A DNA stretch of 64,000 nucleotides from Arachis hypogaea (GCF_003086295.3 NC_092051.1:24609940-24673939); one strand, 5' to 3'. Shown: positions 45,116 through 57,533, counted from the first letter of the stretch. The notes: generated by a model not told the origin, from the letters alone. Made by a program: numbers and translations.

Positions 45116-46860
45116 ACAAATATTTTAGTAAAGCAGTACCTCACTTCTCAAAATTTTTCCGAGCTCAATAAAGATCTAGTGAAACAAATTGATATTTGTG
45201 CTGCATAATCAATGCAAGCAAGAATAGTTGTAAGTTAATATATATTAAAATTTTCAAACTTAAAATGAATTCCTAATCTACCAAAGAATTAAATATTCCT
45301 TTAAAACTTACTTTGAACTTTTTTCACCAAAATTTTTCAAGTAGTATAAGGTATATTTTTCCATGAAAGTCATAGCTGAGAGTAATGTCCTTTAATAATG
45401 TACGAAATTGCATGAGCCACAGTAGGTGAAGGTAAAAATCTATAGATATTAATTAAAATTAACCGGAATACAATATAAGTGGTCAAATTCAAAAAATAAA
45501 AATGTTAAAACATACCCATCCTCTGCCAAGTCTAATTTAGCCTCCTTTGACCTATGTCAATATTTGAAGACTCGTGAATAGATAACACTCTAATTTAATC
45601 ACCTTCTTTTTCAGCTTCTTTGTTAGGTACATGTTCTCTTTGATCTGACATTAGTTGAGTGTTTTCAGAAGTACTTGGATTGAGAATTAATGATGAAAGT
45701 GTACTACCTATAGCAAATGGAGTAGGAGTAAGATTGGATGTCATTTGTTCTTCTAAACTTTCAAGAAGCTAGGATAGTTTCACTTTTTTTATTTGACTCT
45801 TGGATTTAATAAATTACTTCAATAATTTTTCATATTAAATTTCAATTATAATTACCATTGATGAACGCAATGGCAACAAACAAATCCATACAATTACAAC
45901 AAAACAATACTAAAATAAGTATAACAACCAAAATTAGGTAATTATGCAGACAATAACCAAAAAAATTTGTAACTACACATTAACAACATTCTTTCTTAAC
46001 AAACCATAATACTCCTCAATCTTCATCCTCAAATAAAGTTAATTAATAATTAGTATTAAGTGACAAGTGGTGAATTCCTAATAATCTCTTAACTTCTTAC
46101 CAACTGAGGCCAAACATCAATGACACATGCTTCCATGGTGTTCAGCAAGCACTCATATTCTTCATGCTACACTAAGTCCTTCCCCAGATTATACATAACA
46201 AAAAGAAGCAAAGTTGTGCAACAACAATTGTATGCTTGTTTTCTTATTCGAAGTTCAATTTCAAAATCAGTAAAAAATAGAACTATTAATTACAAACAGA
46301 AAATAGATCAAACATAGCAAAACTTAAATCGACGGGGAGAGGAGAATACCTTTTTGTGACAGAGCAACCAGCTTTCCAATAAGCTAAAACCACCGAAATA
46401 TATGAAAATTCACAATGTTTAAATTAGTAAAACCAAATCAATTACACCATTCAATTACACACAATGATAATAATAAAAGATTTTATCACCTTCAGGATTT
46501 TATCATATTTTTTTCACTAATGATACTTTAATGCTAACAAATTTGTAGTTTAATTTTTATCCTCTAGCACTTTGACATGAAGAAGTTAGGTAAGGAACAT
46601 ATATTCTTGACTCTATTTACTCAAATTCTGCTTAGAACATTATACTAGATAGGAAATCAACATAACATTTTACCTTAAAAATATGAGAAGTATGATATAC
46701 AAGTCAACATATTATTCTGCTACTGATAGATACTTATCTGTAGACAAAAACATAATGCATAATTGATAGTTCTAGAATAGATATGGTGAAAAAGTCCTAA
46801 CAGAAGAGATCAGAATCTGGACTAGGGAACAAAGTACCTGTTTGAGGAGGTTATCGACAA
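45116..46860. other. CACTA-like remnant body, AT-rich
   Basis: Mostly AT-rich. A minus-strand stretch at about 45600-45770 reads as a Ser/Thr/Pro/Glu-rich peptide (ENTQLMSDQREHVPNKEAEK) that may be the N-terminal side of the same transposase-like gene. No complete gene. Confidence 0.35.
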
Positions 46861-47160
46861 TTAGAAAATATGGATTAGGGAATAGATATCGTTGAAAAAA
46901 TTGAAGGCGACGGCGACGGTGCCAAGATATCAAAAGACGAGGCGACGGCGCCGAGATATCAGAAGACGAAGGCGACGGCACCGAGATCTCAGAAGACGAA
47001 GGCGACGTCGCCGAGATCTCAAAGACGAAGGCGACGACGATGAGACCTCAGGAGATGGTGCTGCGATGAAGAAGATGACAATGGCACTAATGAAGAGGTG
47101 TTGTGCTTTCAGCGGGTAACTCAATATCTATTTGGAGAAGATGAAAATGATGTTGGTGAG
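46861..47160. repeat. GC-rich 30-33-bp tandem repeats
   Basis: About five copies of GATATCAGAAGACGAAGGCG-type units between 46905 and 47050. Plus-strand translation gives Arg/Asp low complexity, so I do not call it a gene. It may be the untranslated 5' region of the minus-strand CACTA gene. Confidence 0.6.
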
Positions 47161-47179
47161 TTAGGGTTAGTAAGGGTAA

Positions 47180-47601
47180 CTCAGTAACTGTCTTATTTTA
47201 TTTAAATTAGCGACCGATTTAGTGATTGATTAGTTTATAACAATAATTTTTGTTGGTTGCTAAAATGGTCGCTATCTTAACAATTAGCGACCACAGCCTT
47301 AGCGACCGAATTAGCAACCAACCAATTTTCACCTTATTTCCATATCGGTTGCAAAATCAGTCACTAAGTTAAAAAAAATAGCCACTGATTTTGTGACAAA
47401 GAGTCCCAAAGACATTACTTCTTTGTTTTGGTTGCTAATTCGGTCGCTAAATTGAAAAATAGCGACCGATTTTAGCGATCAACTTTATTCTAGTTGTATA
47501 AAAACTTATCAGTCGCTAATTCGGTGACTATTAGTGATCGATTTTATTAGTCAATAAAATCAGTCGCTATCTTAACAATGAACAACCGATTTAGTGACCA
47601 G
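47180..47601. repeat. CACTA-like subterminal repeats, first part
   Basis: More than ten degenerate copies of TTAGCGACCGATTTAGCGAC in both orientations, the pattern of CACTA subterminal regions. Interrupted at 47601 by an LTR insertion and resumed at 51960. Confidence 0.65.
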
Positions 47602-48439
47602 TGTAACGACCCAACTTTTAGTACGTCATGATCGTACCATAAGTAAGGCATTACTAACCTAATTCCTTTATTATCTATTTAATATTGAAACTTGCGCATT
47701 AACCTGTCGACAGTTTTACTAAATAGTTAAAACATTTTCATCAAGAACAAATAACATATATTCACATACTTATTATTAATAATACAAAAAAAATTACAAA
47801 ACCTACCTCTCTGAATAAAACTTTGACTAACAAGGCAAGAGGAAAAATAAATTCTAACAACAACTCAACTTGCAAACATATTCTTCTATGCTCCCGCAAC
47901 TTCGCAATAAGTCTGCAACTGTAGCTAAAAGGGGTGGAAATAGGGGGTAAGAACTAGAGAGTTCTTAATAGAGCCAGGGTGGATAGTTATGTCCATTTTA
48001 TTATTTGTTACACATCAATTCTACAACATAATACTTATAATCTTCAATAGATAGCCAACAGCAACAAACCTCAGAATACAAACAACTTTAACAAACCAAA
48101 GATACAAAGAAAATCATAAGTTAAGAAGCACACACATAGACAATCACAGAAACACATATCACAGAGAAGTATACACAAACAATTATGATGCATGTCTATC
48201 CTATGCAGGCCATGAGCTCATGTGTCGGTTGCCTACCTGCTCCCGATATTACTCGGGCACAAGTCCTAAATATGGCTTTCCAGATGCATACAGTGCGCAT
48301 ATAAGTCTTACGGTCAGGCCGCATACAATGTGACTTTTAAATGTGTTGTAATATGCTTACATATGGAAAACAGTTCACAATGTGTGGGCGTCCCCACTAT
48401 ACATTTGGCCCTAAGAGTCTAAGACCCAAACAAGGTTGC

Positions 48440-48700
48440 ATCTGCTCTCATGTGGTAGACAATCTTTTAAAGTCTTTTTATCTTTGCCCTTTGCTCTCTT
48501 ATGGCAGAGATTCCTTTAATTAATACATTCTCTTCTTTGCTATGCTCTGCTCTCCTATGGCAGAGATTCGTTAGAAACTTTTAGTCTTTGCTCTCTAATC
48601 TCTTGTGACAGAGATTTGTTAGAATCTTTTAACCTTTGCTCTTTACTCTCCTGTAGCAGAAATCTGCTCTCATGTGGCAGATATTCCCTTTAATTAATAC
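48440..48700. repeat. Tandem motif array in the minus-strand LTR
   Basis: Five or six copies of CTCTC(T/C)TATGGCAGAGATT-like units with AT-rich spacers; the analogue of 14914-15172. Confidence 0.7.
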
Positions 48701-50642
48701 ATTCTTTTCTTTCTCCTTCTTTTTTTTTCTATTTATCATTCTTTTATTTTCCTTGTTTTAATAACACAAATTGTCTTCGCACCCTTCCCTAATCTCCTCC
48801 TAGATATTTTATGAAGACTGAATCATAAGATTCTCAACTGAGGTTCATCTTTTTACGAATTTTAAGTAAGTTACTATTTAACTCTTCTATTTTGTTATAA
48901 TACAAATTACTAATATATAATATTTTAAAAATACATAGATAATAATAATCATACCGGAGTAACAGTAGTATTTTTCTTTATTACCAAAACTTATTAACTT
49001 GAACTTTAAATAATCATATTACTCAAAACTTATTAACTTGAGTTTTATTATTAAGTTTTTGTAAATTATTCTGTATCTCTGAACTTTTTAAAATATTTAT
49101 ATTTTTATCCTAACATAGTTTATAAATGACTAAATATCCTTATATATAATATAACTACCAAAATAACCTTGTACCTTTTATAAAATACCCATTTTATCCC
49201 TGAACTTCGTAATTATTATCCTAAATACCCCAAAACTAACTTCGATTTTTATTAAATTACTATTTCAATCTCAAAAATAAATTTTTATTTCCATGATTAT
49301 AGCTTTACCAAAGGACCAAACCCCATCCCCAAAATTCTTCAAGTTTTCTGCTTCTTTTTTAAGTCCGTTTCAAATTTTACGGTTACCGATTTTTCATAAC
49401 TTTTAATTTAATCTCTTGGTCATCAAACCTCATTAATTTTCTCAATATTCAATTTTAGCAACACTCCTCAAATCAAGCCACAATAGATCAGTTTAGCAGC
49501 CTCATCAAAACTAAAACATATAAAGCACTAAATCAACAATGCATCATCAAAATTCAAACATAAAATCATTCAATTTCAAGCCACAAACCTCCAATCAACA
49601 ATCACACCTTAAGAACACATTTAATTATTATAAAATTATCAAATTCTATCCTCGTACGAGAATTATAACAACCAAAACTCTAGAGAAAGCTTTTGAACAA
49701 GAAATTGAAAAAAAGGTCAAAAATCGACTATGCTTCCAAGTACACCCGGCCGAACCATGCAAATTTGGGAAAAACTTCACCGTTAACTTCTCCCAAACAA
49801 AAGTGACGTCAATGTTTGGAGGAGGAAGATACAAACACTTTAATCGGATTAGAATTTTGATCGGAGTTACGGATCACAAGAAAATGAAGTCGAAAGGTTT
49901 ATGTTTCCATGAAATTCACATTCTCCTACTCTCGATTTTCTTTATTTTCTTTCTCCAAATGCTTTGGCTGAATGAAGATGGAATGATGATGATAATTAGT
50001 AGTTTGATGATCAAGTTAGTTTGGTGACACATGGGGGATGGGTGTCACGGTTTGAAACTACTGAGTCAGGGATTCAAATTATAAATATTTTAAAGGAAAA
50101 ACTACCATTTGTACCCATAAATTTTGAGAATGCTGACAAAAGTACCCATCAAACAAGAAAACTAACGTTGTACCAATGAAAGATGGATTTCGTGTGACAA
50201 TAGTACCCAAACCGTGATTTTTCGTTGACTTTTTAATAAAATTTCCAAATTACCCCTTCTATCTTCTTCCCCAAATTCTAAATTTCACAACCCTCATCCT
50301 TCATCTTCCTCTGCCACCACCAATCACCATTCCGTCAAGACCCAAGCACCTGATGTCTTCCTCCAACCTTTATCCTCAACCTCCATCTCTCTTTATTCCA
50401 ATCCTAATTTGTTATCCAAATCTAAATCCACGTTCTCTTTCCAACGGTGACTCCAAACACTGCTCAGCGCCGTCGATCTGTAGAAAAAGGAGCTGCTGTT
50501 AGAATATCTTCATGCCATTTAGTGGAATGATATTCACATCACAGCCGCCATCGTTGCTCAAGCTAGGCTTCCGAGGCCATCGCAGAACTTTCTAGAAGGT
50601 TGTGGTGGTAGTAACGTTATTGTTGAAGGATCTTATTTCACT

Positions 50643-50778
50643 TTGAGTACTGGAGAACAAGGAGGGATGATGGTGGCGGGGTACATTGATGAGGATGAGC
50701 TTCTGAACATGCCGAGTATGATCGAAGACATGGCCAGGGGAATGCAGGGTGAAGAAGGACCCACACTCCCAAGCCCAC
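50643..50778 (+). pseudogene. Captured ERF/DREB C-terminal fragment
   Basis: Reads GYIDEDELLNMPSMIEDMARGM, resembling the acidic DEE..NMP..L..MA.GM motif near the C terminus of DREB-type AP2/ERF factors. No AP2 domain is present. It lies inside the Pack-MULE. Confidence 0.55.
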
Positions 50779-50782
50779 CTTC

Positions 50783-50962
50783 GACGACGACATCATCAGC
50801 AAGTGCTGCTCCTCCGGTGAGTTCCCAGCGAAGCTTCTCCTCTGCAACAAATGCGACCGAGGCTATTACATCTTCTATCTCCTACCTATCCTTCCTTCCG
50901 TTCCCAAAGGCTCTTGGTTATGCGCCTCTTGTTCCCACAGTGACACCAAGAAACCAAAATGT
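50783..50962 (+). pseudogene. Captured PHD-finger fragment (ATXR5/6-like)
   Basis: A different frame reads CCSSGEFPAKLLLCNKCDRG, then PILPSVPKGSWLCASCS. This is close to the PHD finger of plant ATXR5/ATXR6 H3K27 methyltransferases. The central His and a Cys of the finger are lost (YYIFY), so it should not fold as a normal PHD. It follows the DREB-like piece directly. Confidence 0.6.
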
Positions 50963-51964
50963 ATATTTTTTTTGTTAATTTCAAACTTCTTTTTATTTTT
51001 CTACACCAGATCTACAAATCCATAATATTTGAACAATAATCTCAGATAATTAATAATCCACAGTTTTTAATCTTTTTAATTTTTTGGTGGCTGGCGGCAG
51101 CAGAAGAAGACGAAGGATGAGGGTTGTGAAATTTGGAATGTGGAGAAGAAGATAGAAGGGGTAATTTGGAAATTTTATTAAAAAGTCAACAAAAAATTAT
51201 GGTTTGGGTACTATTGTCACACGGAACCCATCTTTCATGGGTACAACGTTAGTTTTCTTGTTTGATGGGTACTTTTGTCAGCGTTCGCAAAATTCATGGG
51301 TACAAATGGTAATTTTTCCATATTTTAAATGGATAATTATGAAAGTTGGATATATTAAAACACAAGTAATAATATATATGAGTTACTAATATAAATGACA
51401 TTAGTAACATAAGGATAGAAGATATATCATGAAGCGTTAGCATAATTAAGTTCATAAAAAAGTACCGATTTTTACTCATATCGGCAGATTTTGAACTCGA
51501 TAATAATATTATTAAATAAATCCTTATTTTAATTGTAATGGTTAAAAAATAAAATAATAATAATAATAATTTTTTTTATCTTTTTTGAAATATCGCATTA
51601 TAATAAAAATTATTTTAAAATCTTAATTAATTTAAATTCTAATTATTAAAAAAATAATTATGTAAAATATCTTTATTATGGCAAAATTATATAATAATTT
51701 TAATTAATCCAAACTCAAATGATAATAATAATAATAATTATAAAAATTAATTTAATTTTTGCCTATTAAAATAGTTTTTAATAAACAGTTCAAACTAATA
51801 GAATAAATCACAATTAAATTAAAATTCAATAATCATAAAATTCTATTCAATTATTTTTAATAAAATAATTTTCTTAAAAATAAAATCTCAACAATATAAT
51901 AAGTAATAACTCATAAATAACTTAATTAGTTACTTTTTAAAAAAATTCAGGATGTTACATCCAG

Positions 51965-52320
51965 GGTCTTAATGACCGAATTAGCGACCAAACAATTGTT
52001 CACCTTATTTTATTATCAGTTACAAAATCGGTCGCTAAAATAAAAAGTAGCGACCGATTTTGTGATCAACAGTCACAAAGACATTACTTTAATTTAGCGA
52101 CCAACTTTATTTCAGTTGTATAAAAAATTTATCAATTACTAATTCGGTTGCTATTAGATAATGACCGATTTTTGTAGTTGCTAAAATTGATCGCTAAATT
52201 TAATTTAACGACCAACATTTTTCTAGTTCTAAAAATTCTATATCAATTGTTAAATTAGTCTCTATTAACAACTAATTTTTTCGATTGCTAAAATCGATCG
52301 TATTCGAATAATTTCTTACC
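51965..52320. repeat. CACTA-like subterminal repeats, second part
   Basis: Continues the TTAGCGACCGATTT repeat pattern broken at 47601. Terminal CACTA bases were not found. Confidence 0.6.
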
Positions 52321-52937
52321 TTGAATTATTACAAAGCCATAGCACTAATTTTACACAAATTTATTTTATTTCGTTATAATACCCTATCAAAGTCTCATTT
52401 AGTTACATTACATGTTTTATATTTTTTGAAATTGCTCTTAATTAAAAGTATCATGTTCGTTTTCTATAAAAGAATTATAAAAGATTTCAAGCTTATTGCC
52501 CAAATAATAACATTGGAAATGGAGTCCAAGAAACTAAGTTTTAATTTTCTTCTAATACCTAATTAAATTGAGTGTATTGCTCTTAATTAAAAATATACCT
52601 TCTTATTTATTTTGCTTAAAATAATTGTATTAACTTGTAGGATTATTGTCTCAAAAAAAATTGTCCCTAAACAAATACATTATTAAATTATTTGTGTAAT
52701 TAAAAGTTTATTATTTTGGGGTTTTGGGCTTCCTCTAATTGAAAATATTATTTGTTGGCAAAAGATATGATATTTTAAATTTACTGATCATAAAATTAAT
52801 ATTGGGTTAAAAAAATAAACTGAATAGCTCAATCAAAAACAAAAACGAATACAAGCTAGCATCACAAAAAACAAAGATGGTTCACCAAAAATAAAAAGAA
52901 ATGGACAACCCGGTTAAACCAACACACCTCATAAACC
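52321..52937. other. AT-rich flank, nothing supported
   Basis: An 81-codon ORF here (52321-52566) has hydrophobic low-complexity composition and no recognisable motif. No gene called. Confidence 0.4.
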
Positions 52938-52946
52938 AAAGCTTTG

Positions 52947-55551
52947 CGTGAGGCATTTTCTGGTGTTATTCTTGATCCGAGAATGTTGGAGACTTTACTG
53001 ATTTTTATTCCAAAGGTTGAATCACCGGTATCTATGAAAGATTTCAGGCCGATTAGTCTCTGCAATGTAGTTTACAAGATCATCACGAAGGTCCTTGTTA
53101 ATAGGCTTCGTCCTCATCTTGCGGAGATTGTTGGCCCGCTTCAAGGAGGATTTATTCCAAGACGAAGAACTCCTAACAACATCATTATTGCTCAAGAAGT
53201 TCTTCACTTTATGAAGAAGACTAAATCAAAGAAAGGCACACTGGCCTTCAAGATTGATCTGAAGAAAGCTTATGACAGAGTTGACTGGAGGTTTTTAGCT
53301 CATACCCTTAAGAGCTTTGGTTTTCCTATTCCTACAATTAATTTGATTATGAATTGTGTCACTGCTTCTTCCTTATCTATTCTTTGGAATGGGAATCGTC
53401 TGAATGGCTTTACTCTTAGTCGAGATCTTAGACAAGGAGACTCTATGTCACCCTATCTTTTTGTGTTGTGTATGGAGCGATTGGCATGCTTTATTAGTCA
53501 TCAGGTTGATTTGGGCTTGTGGGAGCCGGTTGCTATTTCTAGAGGGGGACCAAGAATATCCCACTTAATATTTGCGGATGACTTGCTTCTATTCTGTAAA
53601 GCTACAAAGAGACAAGTGCAGAATGTGATGTTGGTTTTAGAGACTTTTTGCAAAGCATCTGGGATGAAGATTAATGTGGAGAAGTCTAAAGCGCTTTGCT
53701 CCAAGAATGTCTCTGCAACAAGGAAAGAGGTTTTCACTGGGGTATCCTCTATCAGATTTGTCCAGGACTTGGGCAGGTATCTTGGAGTTACCCTTAGGCA
53801 TTCTAGGGTGACTCGTTCAGCTTTCAATGGTGTCCTGGATAAGATTCGGAGTAGGCTAGCAAGCTGGAAATGAAATTTACTCAATCGGACTGGTAGACTC
53901 TTCTTGGTTAATTCTGTTGTAGCCGCTATTCCCACGTACCAGATGCAGGTCTCTATTTTTTCCAAAGGAATCATTAGTAAATTGGAGTCTATGATGAGGA
54001 ATTTTCTTTGGAAAGGACAAGTTGATGGAAGAGGATTGAATCTTGTTAGTTGGAAGGTACTGGTTACTCCAAAAAAATATGGAGGTTTGGGGATTAGAGA
54101 TCCTTATTGTGTAAATATTGCTCTTCTTGGGAAGCTAGTTTGGACTTTTTTCCAGCAGCCAAACAAGCTATGGGTCCAATTGTTGGATGCCAAATACAGA
54201 TCATCTATATATGACTATTTTAGTTATCCTAAGAACAAGGACTCTCCCATTTGGAGGTGTCTTTGCAAGGCTTGGAAAGTGTTGAAGGATGGGTTTGCTT
54301 GGTGTATTGGAGATTTGAACCAGAATTTTTGGTTTTCTAGCTGGAGGAGAGAAGGACGGTTATCTAATGAGATGGATTATGTTCACATTTTTTATTCGAA
54401 TCTCCGGATACAGGATACTTGGTCGGTTGCTAGGTGGCATTTGGATACTCTTTATTCTCTTTTATCTCAAAATCTGAAAGGTAATATTCTCTCTTACAAT
54501 CCAGATGAACAAGCAGGTCCGGAAGTGGGTTGGTATTGGTGTGGGTCTGCTGCCAAAGTCTATGACTCACGCAATGGTTACTTGTGGTTGTGTAAGCAGC
54601 TATTTGGTTGGGAGGAGCGGGAGAATTGGCTTTGGCTTTGGCGTCAGCTTGTTCTAGAAAAGCATAAGTTTTTGGCTTGGTTGTGTCTTAAGGAGGCTCT
54701 TCCTACTGCAAGTTTTCGCTTTAGAAGAGGGATGTCGTCATCGGATAGGTGTCCAAGATGTCTTTCTAACCAGGAATTGGTTTTACATTGTATTCGGGAT
54801 TGTCCAAAAGCTCAGCTTGTTTGGCATAGGTTGGATATTTCTTGTCATCCTTTGGATTTGAAGAACTGGTTCTTTTATCATAGCAGAGAGCATCTGTTCA
54901 AGTTCTTTTCGGGACTTTGGTGGATATGGAGAGTAAGGAATAATGACATCTTTAATCCTCATGAAACTTGGCCTCCGAAAAAAGTGATTTGTCTGGCATT
55001 AACTTCAGAAAAGGAGCTTAGGAATATTTTTGAATTACAACGTATGTCCCTTCCTTCTACTCTAAATGGTTTTTGGAATCCCATCCATTGGTACTTTTAA
55101 GATTAATTGTGATGCTAGTTATTTTGGTTCGGGTGATAGTGTTAGTTTTGCTTGTGTTATTAGAGATTGTAATGGGAGTTGGCAAATGGGGTGTTTGGGA
55201 ATGATTGAGAGTAATAGTATTCTTCAAGGAGAATTGTTTGCCATTTGGAGAGGATATCTCTTAGCTTGGGATGTGGGTCAACGAGATGTTATTTGTGAGA
55301 CGGATTGTGTGGAAACATTTAATCTTGTTACTCAAGATGGTTTTGGGTTTATTGATCCATTGGTACTCAAAATAAGAGATATCATGCATTGAAATTGGCA
55401 TGTTGACTTTCGTTTGATTATGAGAGATGTAAACATAGTGGCAGATACTATGGCAAAGATGGCGATGAAGTTACAACTTTCACATGTGAAGCTTCTTTCA
55501 CCTTGGGAAGAGTTTAAGAATAGTCTTAAACGGGACTGTCCCTCTATTTAA
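52947..55551 (+). pseudogene. LINE RT-RNase H ORF, broken
   Basis: RT motifs: DFRPISLCNVVYKI (about 53040), GFIPRRRTPNNI (about 53145), KIDLKKAYDRVDW (about 53250) and the intact catalytic FADDLLLF (about 53570). A TGA at 53871-53873 breaks the frame. The next part holds the linker and a zinc-knuckle-like CPRC..H..DCP region (zf-RVT type, about 54745-54810). A frameshift near 55085 precedes an RNase H domain starting KINCDASYFGSG (about 55105), with a further TGA at 55390-55392. It ends at TAA 55549-55551. Confidence 0.9.
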
Positions 55552-55610
55552 ACAGTTCCTTATTTTGTTTGTTTTATTTTTCTTTGTTTAATTTATTTCG
55601 GTAAAAAAAA
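52947..55610 (+). mobile_element. 5'-truncated LINE (L1-type)
   Basis: Starts abruptly inside the RT ORF, lacks the endonuclease, ends in an A run of about 11 after GGT. It is flanked by the 9-bp direct repeat AAAGCTTTG (52938-52946 and 55611-55619), the signature of target-primed insertion. It sits about 600 bases upstream of the bHLH start codon. Confidence 0.85.
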
Positions 55611-55619
55611 AAAGCTTTG

Positions 55620-56241
55620 ACTTGGTGTTTGTGTTCGAAACTAGATTTCACACATGACACGTGCCTTCATCTCAGTAGTGCAGCACAGCATCGTTAAAGA
55701 AAGATGATTATTTCATGCTGTAATAATGTGTAATAACAATTCAGAAGCACCCTGTACTTGAGCTTTGCTTCGTACTTGGAGTGTTACAGTCCATGCGCGG
55801 TCTAAATTGTAAATTTACCGATGGGTAAATAAGTGATCACAGAAGAGTAACTTATTTCTGTGTACTGTATTCACTTCAAAATTCATCACTCTATTAATCC
55901 ATACAAAGAAAGCCATTTTGCAAAGCTTTGTTTCTCTCGGTCACAACTACCACTACCAGTCCTTGCTGTTGGACAAAACTGCCACCGCCAATAATTGGGT
56001 TGGGATGGGACCTTGTGAGTAAACCAGACATCCTCTCTCTCTCTCTCTCTCTGTTGATACTGCAACGCTCACCAACTCTCTCAGTTTACAGTTTCCTTCA
56101 AACACATGCCCTCTCTCTGTCCCCATTCTATTTTCGTCCCTCATTGAGATTCAGACTCCACCCCACCCCATTAATGAAACCCATATATATTCTTTATTTC
56201 TTTCTTCTCTAATTCAAGGTTGGGTTATATACGTCCAGCTA
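55620..56241 (+). promoter_or_regulatory. Upstream region and leader of the bHLH gene
   Basis: No gene. A (CT)n tract at about 56034-56053 is typical of plant 5' leaders. A donor-like GTGAGT lies at about 56016, and TTACTGCAG at 56272-56280 is a strong acceptor, so a 5' leader intron (about 56016-56280) is possible. Confidence 0.45.
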
Positions 56242-57533
56242 ATGACTCGCTTCTTTTTCTTTTCTAAATTATTACTGCAGTTGTTTGGTGAGCACCTAGA
56301 AGTGAATTGCTTGGAACAAGGTTTTGTCGATAGAGAGAGTAACTTCAAAGTCAAGGAGGATGAACATGAAGAACAAACTTTGATATCAAGCTTGGAGGGT
56401 AACATGCCATTCCTTCAGATGCTTCAAAGCGTGGAATCCCCTCCATTTTCTCCCTTCAAAGATCCAAACTTTCAGGCACTATTAAGACCGCAGCATCTTA
56501 AGAAACCATGGGAAGGGACGCCCTACATACCCACATTGGAATCCGAAATCAATGAATTTGAACAGTACACACGTTCAGGCAGTGATGCTGCTTGGGCTAA
56601 TAAGAAGACAAACTCCCAGCATAAAGATACCAGGTTATCGAAACATCATCATCAGGAACGGGTGAGGAAGAGGAAGAGAGGAAGAGAAAGTAAAGACAAG
56701 GACAAGGAAGAGGTTGAGAACCAGCGCATGACCCACATTGCTGTGGAACGCAATAGGCGGCGCCAAATGAATGAGCATCTCAGTGTTCTAAAGTCTCTCA
56801 TGCACCCTTCCTATATTCAAAGGGTACGTTCAAAATCAATACTTTTGCTCTGAACATGTAAAAGTTCCAACCTTTAGCTAAGCTGCTAGTGACTTTCATA
56901 TATAGGGTGACCATGCATCAATCATAGGGGGTGCAATAGACTTTGTGAAGGAATTGGAGCAGTTAGTTGAAACCCTTGAGGCCCAAAGAAGGATGAGAAA
57001 CAAGGAAGAAGAGGATGGTGGAATGAGGTCATCAGCATCATCCAGCAGGAAAGAAGAAGCAAGTGGTGGCAATGAGGCTAAGGCAGAGAGAAGGTCAAAG
57101 GTGGGAGGCATTGAGGTGAGTGTGATTCAAAGCCATGTCAACTTGAGAATTCAGTGCGAGAAGAGAGCAGGGCTATTGATAAATGCAATCGTTGCATTGG
57201 AGAACCTAAGGCTCCCTATTCTTCATCTCAACATCACATCCTCAGATTCTTCAGTTCTCTATTCTTTCAGTCTCAAGGTATTACTTTTTCAATTCATTTT
57301 TCTCTCTTCTGCGGTCAACTATCCAAAGTGGAATCAAGTCAACGAAGCCTAGTCTTCTTCTGACTTTGCAACCTAGCTAATTACGAACAGAAACTACCTA
57401 GCTTCCCTAGTTCCCTGTATTTATTAATTAATAATATAATAATATTATGCAGATTGAAGAAGACAGCAAGTTAGGGTCAGCAAATGAAATTGCAGAGGCA
57501 GTTGATAAGATATTGACTTCATTAACACATTAA
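56242..57533 (+). CDS. bHLH transcription factor, subgroup Ia (bHLH57/67/70-like)
   Basis: Three exons fit: 56242-56823, 56906-57277 and 57453-57533 (344 residues), with GTACGT/TATAG and GTATTA/TGCAG intron borders. The bHLH domain lies at about residues 160-215 and spans intron 1: [16 protein letters not shown] gives the H-E-R E-box contacts, then [20 protein letters not shown]. An acidic or basic linker and an ACT-like C-terminal domain ([20 protein letters not shown]) follow. The N-terminal motif [18 protein letters not shown] is typical of the bHLH57/67/70 group. The start is uncertain: if the acceptor at 56280 is used, the N terminus comes from another exon or from the Met at 56404. A usual Pro in the loop (SLMPPSY in relatives) reads His. 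Nuclear role expected. Confidence 0.85.

Larger units (their letters stand above)
50095..51319. mobile_element. Pack-MULE with captured host gene pieces
   Basis: Terminal inverted repeats begin GGAAAAACTACCATTTGTAC (left) and GGAAAAATTACCATTTGTAC (right, complemented) and extend about 170 bases. The perfect 10-bp flank ATATTTTAAA (50085-50094, 51320-51329) is the target duplication. The interior contains fragments that read like an ERF/DREB protein and a PHD finger. No transposase. Confidence 0.85.
47602..51959 (-). mobile_element. Minus-strand LTR (probably solo) carrying a Pack-MULE
   Basis: Ends TGTAACGACCC..GATGTTACA; flanks ACCAG (47597-47601) and TCCAG (51960-51964) form a 5-bp duplication with one mismatch. 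Read on the minus strand it shares ACCGACA..GATG..GACA(G/A)GCATGCATCAT with the E4 LTR (about 36410-36450), which sets its orientation. No internal region, primer site or second LTR is visible. Without the Pack-MULE it would be about 3.1 kb. Confidence 0.7.

Noticed and set aside
46892..47119. 75-codon Arg-rich ORF
   Set aside because: A reading of the 30-33-bp GC-rich tandem repeat, not a gene.
52321..52566. 81-codon ORF upstream of the LINE
   Set aside because: AT-driven, hydrophobic low complexity, no motif, no promoter context.
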